Below, one piece after another: positions 44,973 to 55,831 of a DNA stretch of 64,000 bases; position 1 is the stretch's first letter, and each line of letters opens with the position of its first letter. A model generated the notes under the pieces. The model had not been told where the DNA came from, did not search any database, and saw only the letters and a list, made by a program, of their open reading frames with translations. This DNA is from Lunularia cruciata (Eukaryota > Streptophyta > Marchantiopsida > Lunulariales > Lunulariaceae). The stretch is taken from contig OX419760.1 of NCBI GenBank assembly GCA_948567375.1, forward strand, positions 44,082,001 to 44,146,000. Reading direction: 5' to 3'. The position numbers and the translations under genes are program-made.

Positions 44973-45568
44973 TGTAATACTCCAAGGACAAGAGAACTCT
45001 CCAAGAGATACAAGAGAGAAAACACAAGTTTCACACTCAATACTCTGATGCCTCAAAGGAGCACCTTCTTTTTAATATATAACAAACAGGATCCACTCTA
45101 AAGAAGTTGCACCCTTGGATCTGATACATGGATTAGTGACTTGTCAGGGATTGCAATCCTTGGATTAGTTGTTTGGATGGGTGACGTTTCAGTCCTTGTC
45201 CTATCTAGTTGGTCAAATAGGTTTGACCAAATGGAATCTTAGTGAATCTTCTTATAAGGAGCTCAAAATTGCATGGGTGAGGTAGCATTGGAAAGCTCTT
45301 GATGAGAAAAATGATAGCAAGAGAAGGAAAGCTTTTTTCCTTTGAGGGGATTGGACACATTCCACTTTTGAGGCCTAATTCATCAGTTTAGGCCTCCAAA
45401 ATTAGCTATAGAGTTTTCAAGCTATTTTTTGTTTCTGCCCTGTTAGTAGAAGTACTCTTTTGGTGACACCTATGTCTTATCTACCTAGCCCATTGTACAC
45501 ATCATCCTTCTGGATGTTACCAAGCCAATTTTCACCTCCAAATAATATGTCTAGCTACTTTTATTACA
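44973..45568 (-). mobile_element. E-family solo LTR, reversed (E1)
   Basis: On the minus strand it begins TGTAATAAAAGTAGCTAGAC (right end 45,568) and ends gagtaTTACA (left end 44,973). The target duplication TTCAT is perfect (44,968-44,972 and 45,569-45,573). It carries the family blocks tcaccaaaagagtacttcta and ggaggcctaaact on the minus strand. It sits inside the MULE transposase. No coding sequence. Confidence 0.9.
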
Positions 45569-45587
45569 TTCATCCAACTACTTCTTT

Positions 45588-46173
45588 TGTGGAATACCAT
45601 TAGCTACACATATTATCTGGTGGTGAAAAGTGGCTTTGTACTATATGGAGAGATGTTATATATGATGTTCTAAGTATATTATATAGAGGTATCACCAAAA
45701 GAGTACTTCTACTAATAGGGGAAAAGGTCAAAAACACCCTTAAAACTTCCAAGCCAATTTCAAAGGCCTAAACAGATGAATTAGGCCTTGAAAAATGAAA
45801 AATTCCTTCTCCTTTGAGGGAAAACCTTTTCCTTTGTTTGTGTCATCAAGAGCTTTCTAATGGTATCTCACCCATGCTATTTTGAGCTTCCTACATAAAT
45901 ATTCTCCAAAGATTCCCTCTAGTCAAACTTGTTTGACCAACCAAATAGGACAAGGATCAACATATCACCAATCCATAAAACTAATCTAAGGGTGGAGTTA
46001 ATTGACATGTCACCAATCCATGTATCTAATCCAAGGGTGGATCTCCTTTTGAATGGATCCTCTTTTCTATTAATAAAGATAAGGTGTTCCTTTGGGGTAT
46101 TAAGGGATTTGGAGTATTAAAGGATGAAGCCTTTTGTTTCTCTTGGGGGTTCTCTTATCCTCAAAACATTACA
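45588..46173 (+). mobile_element. E-family LTR, forward (E2)
   Basis: It starts TGTGGAATACCATTAGCTAC and ends caaaacaTTACA. Family blocks: tcaccaaaagagtacttcta, aggcctaaac, gtcatcaagagctttc, tttgaccaacca-ataggac. Only 19 bp separate it from E1, so the two LTRs stand head to head. A clear 5-bp duplication is not visible (tcttt against ttttg). Confidence 0.8.
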
Positions 46174-46291
46174 TTTTGGTAGTAGGAATGGATTTTTAGG
46201 AAAAATTACTGATCTTAGGTTGGGAATTGGCACCATATTAATATGAGGAGGCTTGGAGCTAGTTTCTTACACAATTGAAGTAAGCAATTCC

Positions 46292-46546
46292 CAACATAAA
46301 TTCTCCAAAAATAACAACCATTAACAATAAAGAAAAGGACTAAATAGAAATGTGTGCAAAAGTTTTTCTCCTTGCACAAAATTATTGGTGTTATTTTCAC
46401 ATTGTAGAAAATACTAGCAACATAAATTCTCCAAAAATAACAATCATTAACAATAGAGAAAAGGACTAAATAGAAATGTGTGCAAAAGTTTTTCTCCTTG
46501 CACAAAATTATTGGTGTTATTTTCACATTGCAGAAAATACTAGCAA
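46292..46546. repeat. 126-bp tandem duplication inside the MULE
   Basis: Units 46,292-46,417 and 46,418-46,543 differ at only a few bases. Each contains caacataaattctccaaaa and gtgcaaaagtttttctcctt. The length is a multiple of three, so the minus-strand open frame 46,215-46,670 runs through both copies. That frame is probably a by-product, since the MULE coding strand is plus. Confidence 0.9.
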
Positions 46547-47526
46547 TAAATTTGGGGTTGACTATAAGAGTGCTTTTTGAACCTATGCATACGCAGATAT
46601 CACCAGCTATTTCCAAGAAGCATTGAAGAAGGTGGAGGAGAAATTTTTGCAATAATAAGAAAATTGACAATATTCTTCATGATCATTGTGCACCTATGTA
46701 ATTGATAGTCACCAATTTGGCCATGTCACCTCTAATCTTTTGGGAATTTCAAATTCAATCACAAGTGAAATTTGTGAGAAGCCTAAGGTTAAGATGATTA
46801 GCCAAATCTACAATCATAAGATGGAAACTTTGTATAATTGTGGAGTCATTGCTATGGAATGATCCACCCTATTACCATTATTACCCATGAAAGATTTCAA
46901 TGAATAGTTGGAATTTTTTTGTATCTATCAATTGATTCCTACAACTACTTTTACTAGAACTATGGTAGTAATATCATCAAGCAAGAGGTATAATATCACA
47001 TAATTGTGAAGTAATGGTGAAAATAGCCATTGGTGGAGTCTACTAGTATCTATAGTTGCTTTGTAGTCACATCATTATTTTTGCATCAAAGTGAAAATTT
47101 CACCAATTTCACTAGTTTTTCCCTTGTATACTATTCCAAATCTTTTTGTACTCTATTCTTGTACTTATTATCCAATCATCCTTGAAAATCTTAGAGTACA
47201 ACATTGCACCTTTTGTAGTCAAATTACCACGTGGTAGACCCAAGAAGAAGCAATATAAAAGTGGGAAACAGGTCTTGGTGAGAGTTCTTACTTGCACAAC
47301 ATGTGGAAAAGAAGTGCATAATATGAGAACTTGTAGAGAGATGCATGTACATTGAGTTGGAAAAGTATAGGATAGTGCATGCTCCAATTTAGGTTGTCTT
47401 TCTTATGACATAATTTCTTCTTAATATTCACACTACTGGATTGGATCATATGAGACTCTCCTTTAGGATGTTTAAGGTGCAATGGTTTAGTTTGATTCCC
47501 TTGTATCCTTTGGTATCCAAACAATA

Positions 47527-47808
47527 TTTCTTGAACTTAAAGATAAAAGTAGAGAATTATTAGGAAGAACCAAGGAGAAATTGGAAGAAGAAGGAAAGCA
47601 AAATGTGGATTGATCAAACAATACCTTCTTGAACATGAAGATACAATAAAAAGAAACTACTAGGAAGAAGCATGGAGAAATTTGAAGTAGAAGAGGAAAA
47701 TATTGTAGATTGATCAAAGATGCATTCCTAAACTTGGAGATAAAATAATTACTAGGAAAATCAAGGAGAAATTTGGAAAAAAGAGGAGAAAATTATGGAT
47801 TGAGTGAA
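47527..47808. repeat. Three tandem units, period 98 bp
   Basis: Units start at 47,527, 47,625 and about 47,723, each with cttnaacntgaagata or a variant. They share taggaagaa-ca-ggagaaat and tggattgatcaaa. The units are diverged. Confidence 0.8.
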
Positions 47809-48451
47809 GTGAAAGAAGAAAGGCAAAGAAGCAATGGGAAAGGAGGGTGGGATTTCTTAGAGGTGATGGTTGATATACATTTTTGCTATCTTAGAAGTGT
47901 GCATGTTATGATATCTCTATTTTGGTACAATTTCTTGTCAATAGTCACAATATTATTTATCCTTTGATGTGATTGATTGATGCTAAATTGTGTGCAATTT
48001 GAGAACTCATTTATACATCATGTATCTATTTTGATTTCCAATTTGATTTTAATTTCATTCTTGTTCATGATGAAGAGCATGGGTATTTCTTGACAGATTG
48101 TTGTGACACTTACATCCAACCATCTTCTTTTAGAGTTGCTGCAATATCTCACTTTTATAAGTTTTGTAGAAAATATCTTGTCCATGACTCTTAAGGTTGT
48201 CTTGAAGACTTACATCAATTGTTTTTCAATTCTGTTAACTCATTATTGTTTGAACTAAATATTTATTCACATGATGTAGCAAGTATGATGAGAAGATATG
48301 TTTGTAAGAGCGCCCCAAAACCTTGAGGTTAGAGATGAGCATACTATTTAGTACCCTCATGCTCAACTCCTAATTGTTAGAACCGCATAGAATTATAGAA
48401 GTTTGACTGTAAATTTGAATGATATCAATAGGATCTAGCTCTTGAGCCAAG
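47809..48451. other. No recognisable gene
   Basis: AT-rich sequence without motif. One plus frame (47,773-47,967) overlaps the tandem repeat and is not credible as a gene. Confidence 0.35.
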
Positions 48452-49065
48452 GTCTTTTGGAAAGTGTATCCCCTTCATGATGCCACTTGGGAGACTCTTT
48501 CTCATCTGCAAAATTCACAAACACCTATCCAAGAGTTTGAAGCTTCCATGATGACAAGGAAGTCACCAACTAGCATTGGGAGAATATATAACAATATAGA
48601 TTTTATAGATAAGTTAGTTGAGACTAAGGAAATAGCAAATAGGCCAAATTAGCAAAGAGTTATAAGAATATTCTAGAAGCATCTAGGAAGCTACTTGGTA
48701 CCTTCCAAGTATTGGGTAATATGTACACCAAATGATGACTTCTAGGAGAAAGCTTCCCGATTAGCTTAGCTTAGCTTTCATACCAACTAGGTAGCTTCTA
48801 GAAGGAAACTTCTTGGGAAACTTCCAACTACCTTAGCTTGCACGCCAAATAGTCAACTTCAAGAAAGAAGCTTCTTGATTAGCTTGGCTTACACTCCAAG
48901 AAGGTGGCTTTTAGGAAGCTCTTATTCCCAAAAGCCTTGCATGCTCCCTATAAATATCAAAGCCTAGGCTCATGCTAGGAATTTAAAGTTTCTCCATTCA
49001 AGAGTCCCAATGTGATCTTTCACTCCAATCTTCCATTCTCCTATTTCTCTCCTTGGTCTTTTACA
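48452..49065 (+). mobile_element. Chromovirus 3' end (element F), 5'-truncated
   Basis: It starts inside the chromodomain (VFWKVYPLHDATWETLSHLQ-like, 48,452-48,515) and runs through a damaged polypurine tract to an LTR at 48,587-49,065. The LTR starts TATAACAATATAG (TG decayed to TA) and ends ggtcttttACA. At 479 bp it is the longest LTR of the family here, with the most internal modules. No other part of the element is nearby. Confidence 0.85.
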
Positions 49066-49571
49066 AAGACCATTTGTATACTCCAAATCTTGCATTTACA
49101 AGTTTGGACTCAAAAACCCAAGGTCTTTAAGTTGTGTATGAATGTGGATACTACTCAAACTATATAGTCTAAATGGCCTAAGATATGGGTATAGTCTCAA
49201 ATTGATGGGAAGAGACATAAAGAAGAATTAGCTACAATCTCTTGCAAAGCTGTGTAGTGACCTATGGGAAAAAAGGTCACTTAAGGGATCTCTTCGCATG
49301 TGCCTTTGGCAGATGAAAACTATGTAACTATCCTATGGTAACGTTGTAGCTATACAACAAAGTTGTCTCTATGCTATATAAAATGTGCACAAATAAGATC
49401 AAAGAGGGGATCTAATCTCCCATTGAGCAAAGAGTACAAAAAAAAGTTGGACAAGAAATGATATTAGAGGTGTTTGCAACATCAACTTGGACAACTACCC
49501 AATTGAAATGGATGCCCAAAGATGCTTTAATAGAAAAAATAACCATCTTCTAGCCACATGGAGTAGCCGCA
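49066..49571. other. No recognisable gene
   Basis: Nothing identified on either strand. Confidence 0.4.
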
Positions 49572-49835
49572 ATAAATTGATGTGCATAAAAAAAGGATAA
49601 AAAGGAGTGTCAAAGTTGTAAACAAATAGTATATGAGGAAAACATCTCTACTAATAATAATATAAATTGATTTGGAGAAAAAAAAGATAGAAAAGAGTGT
49701 CAAACTTGTAAACAAATAATACATGAGATAAGATGAAGGAGATGAAAATATCTCCTATAGTAATAATGTAAATTGATGTGGTGAAAATAAGGATAGAAAA
49801 GAGTGTCAAACTTGTAAACAAATAGTACATGAGAC
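49572..49835. repeat. Three diverged tandem units
   Basis: Each unit contains taaattgatgtggnnaaaa, ggatagaaaagagtgtcaaa and ttgtaaacaaatagtacatg with variation (starting about 49,572, 49,664 and 49,768). Spacing is unequal because the middle unit has an insertion (gatgaaggagatgaaaat). The minus-strand frames across it are low-complexity and not credible genes. Confidence 0.8.
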
Positions 49836-51601
49836 TAAACAAAGCAAACAAGCACCGGATATCTCATTTGAAAGAACAAAGAGATAATATGAACCAAAAC
49901 ATTAGTTGTCTTAAGATGTACAAAACCCAAGGCAATGTGCTTGGAAAAAGAAAAGAGAATGAGAAAGCCAAAATCTAGAATGTTTGGAAATAAAAAATCA
50001 CATAGATGCTTAAAAACCAATCCCTATAGCACACTCACTAAGAAACATGTAAAATGGAGTGAAGTATGAGCAAACAATGACTCTATGAGTTGTAGCTACT
50101 CATTTGGTTCATACTCATAGAGGAAAGAAGAAGGTCCTTAATAGTATGTGGATGGAAAGTCTATATGGCAAATAAAGTATCTATGGAGAAGGACATTAGT
50201 TGAGAGGGTGACTTTGCTTGGGCTGCTCATCTAGACTTAACCATTTGACCTAACATCAAGGAATAACAAAGAGGGTAATGTTCTAGAGATAGAGCATGGG
50301 ACTGTGGTAACTCTAAAATTGTCTTGGCTATTGCTTGGGCTTATATGGTATACTCATACTATAAGGTTGACAATTCTCCTCTCAAAAACCTATGAATCCT
50401 ACATGCAGTCTCTTATTGTCTCAATGCACCCTCATGGGCTGGAAGGAGTCAAGTCTTCTATGGGAAGAGTGCTAATAAGGTCCATGCATATACATCTGTC
50501 CATTGTCATTTTCCATTATAGCTTGTAACAGTAAGGAGAATGTGAAACATACTAGGTGACATAAAAGCATGGGGATCCTAGTATACATACTTAGTATATG
50601 TAAAACTAGTAATAAATTCTATTTTTACATAGATCAAGTAGCTATGAGTATGAGTCTAATAGAGCTTGGATAGATATGATCAAAATACAAATAAGGGAAA
50701 TAGGAAGAGAAGTGATCTTTGCTTGCATCCGTAAACATCTATATCTCCCACTATGATGTGTTAACCTAATCTTGACCGTTGGAAAAATTGTGTAGTTCAT
50801 TGATTGAGGAAATATACTGATGTGCCCAGGCCCAAGGGGAAGAGTATGATTCTATGGTGGTATTAAGTTGGTAGAGGTGGGAGGAAGATCATCCCATGTC
50901 GGGTCATCCATTGTATAGATAAAGAACATGACACAAGGATTAAAGGATTCCATTTGGATAAACATGATCAATTATGGGTATGTGCTAAAATAGTCACAGG
51001 TGAGATACACTTCTTGACTGCACATAAAGAATATGGGGTACTAAATGAAGAGTATCATTGATGGTAGTCTCTCTATATCTTGTGCAAAAGAACAAAATGG
51101 AAACATTGTAAAATAGTTTATGGAAAATGTACACATTCAAAAGAAAGGCAAAGGAAAAAAGATAACCAAAAAGTGGGATTTAGGAAAAAAAAATGCAACC
51201 AAAACCCAAGATAAAACGAAGTAATGATAAAAAAAAATCAAAGACAAAGAAATGGATGAGAGATATGAAAAGGGCCTCTATTTGTTAACACCGGAGATCA
51301 CCTTTCTTCCACACTTGCCTCACCTGTATGCAAAAAAGATTCTTGCGTGACTTCAATAGCAACTCCGATGAAGTCTTCGAATCATCTGTTGCTTAAGCAT
51401 TTATTTTACTATTCCACTTGATATAAGACAAACACACAATTGCACAAAGACTATAATATGATAAGGAAACTATAGAACTGTCATAATAGAGATCTTCCTC
51501 CACCGTAGTACAGGAGTAAAACATGACTAATTTTTGCAACTGTACATTCTATAAATTTACTATCTATGTCCATACGCAAAATAATAATAAAAGATAAATT
51601 T
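49836..51601. other. No recognisable gene
   Basis: AT-rich. The plus frame 50,304-50,528 has no known motif. No RNA gene or element end recognised. Confidence 0.4.
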
Positions 51602-51780
51602 TTTGAAAAGGTTAAGAAATATAAGAATTAGAACTCAAAGTATATGGATTATAATATAATTGAAACCAGTTGTATAAACGTTATGAGTTTCTTTGAAAAG
51701 GTTAAGAAATACTAATTAGAACACAAAGTATATGGATTATAATAAAATTGAAACCAGTTGCATAAAAACTATGAGCTCCT
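51602..51780. repeat. 90-bp tandem duplication
   Basis: Units start at 51,602 and 51,692, each with tttgaaaaggttaagaaata. Both continue with attagaac-caaagtatatgg and attataat-aaattgaaaccagt. They differ at about ten positions. Confidence 0.85.
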
Positions 51781-53850
51781 TTTCGCTTTAGCTTGTATGT
51801 CATCATGATTATTAACTGAAATTCTCAAGTCACATATCATGATGGTGTATGAACACACATGCTCCAAACCCAAGGATAAGGACCTCCCTCTAAGCAGAGC
51901 TCTTTAATGCCGTGAGACAGCTTCGGTGGTTACGAAATCCATGCGAGCAACAACTTGAAAATATAGAATTGACGACAAAAACAATTGTTGCATTATTCCT
52001 TAATTCGAGGTAATTTTGAGTGGAATCGACATCGATTTTGATTTAACAACGTGAGGGCGTTGTCGTCAAACCAAACAATTTTTTCTACAAGACATGGGTG
52101 TCTATATTATAAATTGATGCCCGATTTTTTTTATGTAGACATCAGCGTACATTAAAGACAGCTATGATGACTCCAAGTTAACGTGAAAAGGAAGTCATTA
52201 CTTTTAACAATAAATTCTAGTTATATATTTTTTTTCATTTTTAATTTTCTTACCTTTTTATTATTGATCATTTTTAGTTTGAGCGTAGACTTTATTTTGC
52301 AGAATAGTTAACTATGAAGATTAGTCCTTTGTTTCTCCTGTATTACGGAGGATGATCCATATTACCCATCCACTGGTTGAGGCGTTCTCAGAAAGTGGAA
52401 TTTGAGTACTATACCACCAAACTCCACCATTGGCTTTGTTCTATAGGACTTTATCACCGAACATTTAACAGCAACAGATCATACGTTACTTTAACGAACA
52501 AAAGTTGTTAATGTTGCAGTTACTTCAGGCTTCCACTGTAAATCTTCATCAGACTCCAAAAGGTGATAGCTCGGTAAGATTGCCACATGTCGAATCCCAA
52601 ATGCTCGAAGTTTTCGATCAAGTAGGAAACCATTTTACGAAAGTTTTGCAAATAATGTTATGGCCACGTGCTGCAAAATGACGCGCGTTCTAGATGAGGA
52701 GTCAAATAATGATCTTCGTGCCCTTTCCCTTGGCGGTTGTAAGGGACAAACTGCAAGCGCTGCAAAATATGATCGAGGTTAGGTAGTAGGTGTCGAAGAT
52801 GAGAACGAAATCCGAAACCCTGTTGAGGTCTTTCCCGGCAGTTGTAAGAGACAAACCGTAAACTCGGATGAAACACGAAGAAGGTGGGACAGACTATCCA
52901 ATAACCTTCAGGTTATTTCAGGTTCTTCAAAAAAACAAGCACAATAATCACGACAAGTGTGCGATGAATAAAGCGGTTCTCTTTCTGTTGTTGATAAACT
53001 CCTCCTCAGGTTGCCACGACTTTGTGGAAGTTGGGTACATTGGAAAGGAAAACCATCCTCATTCCATTGGCCGTCTGCTTTTCGGACGACTAAGCGTTTG
53101 ATTGGAAGCTCACCATTTCGTGAGCCGAGGTAAGCTTTAAACGACCAAACTACCGCTTGACGGAGCCCTGGTCTTGTCAACTACTACGAACAATGGGCAG
53201 TTACAACGGCACTCAAAAGTCTTAGGGTTTCAATCGAGACTGTATATAGGAGAGGGTTATCCATAACAGAGGTTTACAGTACGCTAGTGTGGTTACACGA
53301 AACCCTAAATACTGTGCCGCCTGCTGATGACTAGGGTAGCAAGTAGTGGCTAGTAAGCCCTTTCAGCTCGTTTCAAGGTTCCACCGTGTCACACTTACAT
53401 TACAGCCAAGTGGCTGATGGTAAAGTTACATGCAGTGTAACCAAACTTTTGCGTGCCAGATGTACAGTTGTTTGTTACCTTCGTCCTCCTTCACAAAGTG
53501 CGGCCTACCCACATTGACGAATTTGGCTATGTTGAATATCCTCGCTATAGCTGGCGACAATAACAAGGGTGTTTCAGTTCTCGTTCGCGTGGAATCGTAA
53601 TTTTACATTGTGGGTGGAGTAACCTATACACATAGCACGCCGTATAGAGTAACTCGTATACGGCTTGTCATCAGGATGTGCTCATTTGATCTTTGAGGTC
53701 TATACTTAGTGGTCCATTTAGTCTTACGAGTTCTAGTAGAGTAATGGCACGCATCACGAGGAGGAGAGAGAATATTCGTTTGACACTGCTATACGAATTG
53801 CATAGCTCCAATATCTTAACACTGTATGGTAAATTTTTCTTATCGAGATC
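51781..53850. other. Mostly unassigned; one old duplication and paired telo-box motifs
   Basis: Near 52,672-52,865 two diverged units contain tttccc-tggcggttgtaagggac or tttccc-ggcagttgtaagagac. TTAGGGTTTC (53,222-53,231) and GAAACCCTAA (53,299-53,308) form an inverted pair matching the plant telo-box promoter motif, with TATATAGG at about 53,243 between. No gene could be attached to them. Short frames at 52,868-53,101 and 53,180-52,908 overlap on opposite strands and are unrecognised. Confidence 0.35.
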
Positions 53851-53950
53851 ACTGGAACTTAACACCAGTTTGCCATATATATTTTCCTTATACGGTTTGA
53901 TGGAGTCTTCCTATCCTTGTTGTTATTACGCGCGGTCGCGTTCTTCTCTC
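53851..53950 (+). repeat. Structured dispersed repeat (R-tail)
   Basis: ctggaacttaacaccagttt stands in for the first hairpin region. It is followed by tatacggtttgatggagtct, tcctatccttgttgttat and acgcgcggtcgcgttctt, the standard order of the repeat. Confidence 0.7.
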
Positions 53951-54055
53951 AATGTAGCGAAATGAAAGACCATTCTATACCACGATTGAACGAGAAGTGC
54001 AGCTTGCTGAACCCTCGTACTACTTTCACGTGCAACTATAAAATGTTTTATGCTT

Positions 54056-54120
54056 GTAGGGCTTGATGGGGTCGTTCCATCCCTTTTGTTATCCTACGCG
54101 GTCGTCCATTCTCTCGATTT
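54056..54120 (+). repeat. Structured dispersed repeat (R-tail), 5'-truncated
   Basis: gtagggcttgatggggtcgt, tccatcccttttgttatcct, acgcggtcgtccattctctc. The upstream hairpin part is missing, so this copy is shorter than its neighbours. Confidence 0.7.
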
Positions 54121-54706
54121 TCACATGCAATTATGTAGCACATGCATGTGCGATTTCAAACCTCCCAGATTGTCGTGATCGTGGTAGAATGAGTTAGAAC
54201 TTCCCGTTAAATGATGATTTACTTCCAGTAAAGTTCTTCTTTGTAGTCGGGAAGATTTATTATTTGCCGTAGCTGCCCGACACGGTGACGAATTAGTGTG
54301 GTGACGATTTACATTCAAGCACGCGCACCACGTAACGGCGAGGTAGCCCTGTCAAGGATTTGCCGTCCGTGCCCAACTATGCTCGTGGCTCCCCGGTTTC
54401 CTGGAGGTCAACCTACTAACTGAATCGTACCTTGTCCACAGACACTCCAGTTTGGCAGTAGCTACATAGTTCGGCTCCTCTTCAGACAGCCTGTAGCTGC
54501 ACTTTCTGAGAGCCACTTGGCCCGTTCTTTCCGCCTTAGTCGCAACTTGTCGATCGTCAGTATTACTCCCCGTGTGCGTCCAGGCGTCCTCATCGACTCA
54601 GAATTGGGGTTGGTACAGATTCGCACTACGGAAAAGAGGGCCATTTCAGGATCTATCACGTCCGACCAATATACGGGAGTGATATTTTGGAATCATAGGG
54701 ATAGCA

Positions 54707-54833
54707 AAGGGCGACCGCGCAGACAAAACGAAGGAGGGGAAGACCCCATCAAGGGATAAACACGATAAAGGTAAAATGGAGCTAAGCCCCAACAGAGTCT
54801 ATATGAGTTTACCCCTAGCACCTAAGATATCCG
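54707..54833 (-). repeat. R-tail at the 3' end of the RT element
   Basis: On the minus strand it reads tatcttaggtgct, ctcatatagactctgttggg, gcttagctccattttacc, cttgatggggtcttcccc, tccttcg and gcgcggtcgcc. This is the link that ties the dispersed repeat to the reverse-transcriptase element. Confidence 0.75.
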
Positions 54834-54869
54834 AGCTATGCAAGTGATTGGTCTACAAATGATTGGAGT

Positions 54870-55831
54870 ATGCTAAGAAATATCACCTAATGTAATTGCT
54901 CTCTTATAGATTGCACCAGCCACCGCACTCATTAGAATAATGAACACATGCTGTCTAAAACATACTACAAAGTATAAGAGTGAGAGTGGTACCTCATGGT
55001 GCCTAACATGATAAGCTCTCGTATATTCCTTGACAAATATGTCTAAATGCTGCGTCCATAGCTCCATATAACTCTAAGGCTAGAGGAACAAAGAGGCGAC
55101 CTCGCTGCATGCCCCTATACTTGGAGACCTTGCAACCTCATACTGTACTCACCACCCATCCAAAGGGGATGGGTAATCACTTCCTCCGAAACTGTATCCC
55201 ACGTAGGGTTTGTAACCACGACATCCTTTACGATCACCTGATCATCTTGGATCAAGTATAAGTTTGCCCTGACACATGTTGCCTACAAAACATACATACA
55301 CTCCCTCCAAGCCAAGTATCTACTCTTTCATACCATAGCAAACACTATGTCCCTAATAGCATCATGGGTAGCTATCTTCGGTCCTCCAATACGACACCGT
55401 GTCATATGGACCGTTGTTGTATCTAGTGTAGAACCACATTCACAAGTGAGTAATGAAGATGTAGATGGATGGACCAAACCTAGGCAAAACCTCATCGTTG
55501 TAGAAAAAGTAGCTTGTGCGAATCAGAATGCCCTAATGCATGGTCGAGCTAGGATCCAAGAGCTTGCACCCTTGCAGGAGCAAGAGCAAAGATGTGCTCT
55601 AGTAGCTTGAGGAATGGATGAATCAACTAAGAGAGAATGTAGCATATGCTCACACTATCGCTCCATCAAGGAAGACTGTAAACCTCTAATCCAATCTAAC
55701 AATAGTGAAGCAAAAGATGGAAATTCCTCTCGTGCCAATGGGGATAAATTATCTCTTGTCTGCTACAATAACATCTAGAGAGAAAAGGATCCCCCTCCAC
55801 CTCTGTCACATAAGTCTCCAAAACCGGCCTA
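54870..55831 (-). pseudogene. C-terminal region of the LINE-like RT element
   Basis: Downstream of the RT the frame is heavily broken. Recognisable parts are FVPLALELYGAMDAAF (about 55,090-55,042) and AGAIYKRAITLGDIS (54,925-54,876), both with homologues at 39,690-40,135. The intervening sequence on the opposite strand (55,347-55,610) is open but is probably a shadow. Confidence 0.55.

Larger units (their letters stand above)
44400..47355 (+). pseudogene. MULE transposase pseudogene
   Basis: YESFDHLKLAAQYHAATNNY (44,424-44,483) and the nearby VLKCH with IDHSYQG match the MULE N-terminal zinc-binding region. IQTYFKRTYNTKLINSTTTK at 44,727-44,786 and FFCTRAAHHAYPKVYDG (ending 44,943) lead to the first catalytic aspartate. 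After the LTRs, EAWS-stop-FLTQLK-AIPNI (about 46,245-46,290) matches the usual ESW-WFL-L. FGHVTSNLLGISNSI (about 46,717-46,760) matches the FGHVTSN-E-N motif. GRPKKKQ and C-TTC-GKEVHNMRTC (47,227-47,340) form the C-terminal knuckle. Stops and an internal 126-bp duplication make it inactive. Confidence 0.75.
44300..47360 (+). mobile_element. Mutator-like element (MULE), split by two LTRs
   Basis: The N-terminal part of the transposase lies at 44,400-44,972 and the C-terminal part at 46,174-47,355, with the E-family LTRs between. The order (N-terminal DNA-binding region, core, zinc knuckle) is that of plant MULEs. Terminal inverted repeats were not found, so the outer borders are approximate. 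Confidence 0.7.

Noticed and set aside
46215-46670. 151-codon minus-strand ORF as a membrane protein gene
   Set aside because: Its hydrophobic repeats arise from a tandem duplication lying antisense within the MULE transposase.
49572-49835. Repeat-spacer pattern suggestive of a CRISPR array
   Set aside because: Only three long diverged units with unequal spacing in a eukaryotic genome; the pattern is an ordinary tandem duplication.
53222-53308. Interstitial telomere repeat
   Set aside because: Each motif is a single TTAGGG-type unit in opposite orientations, with no tandem array of TTTAGGG.
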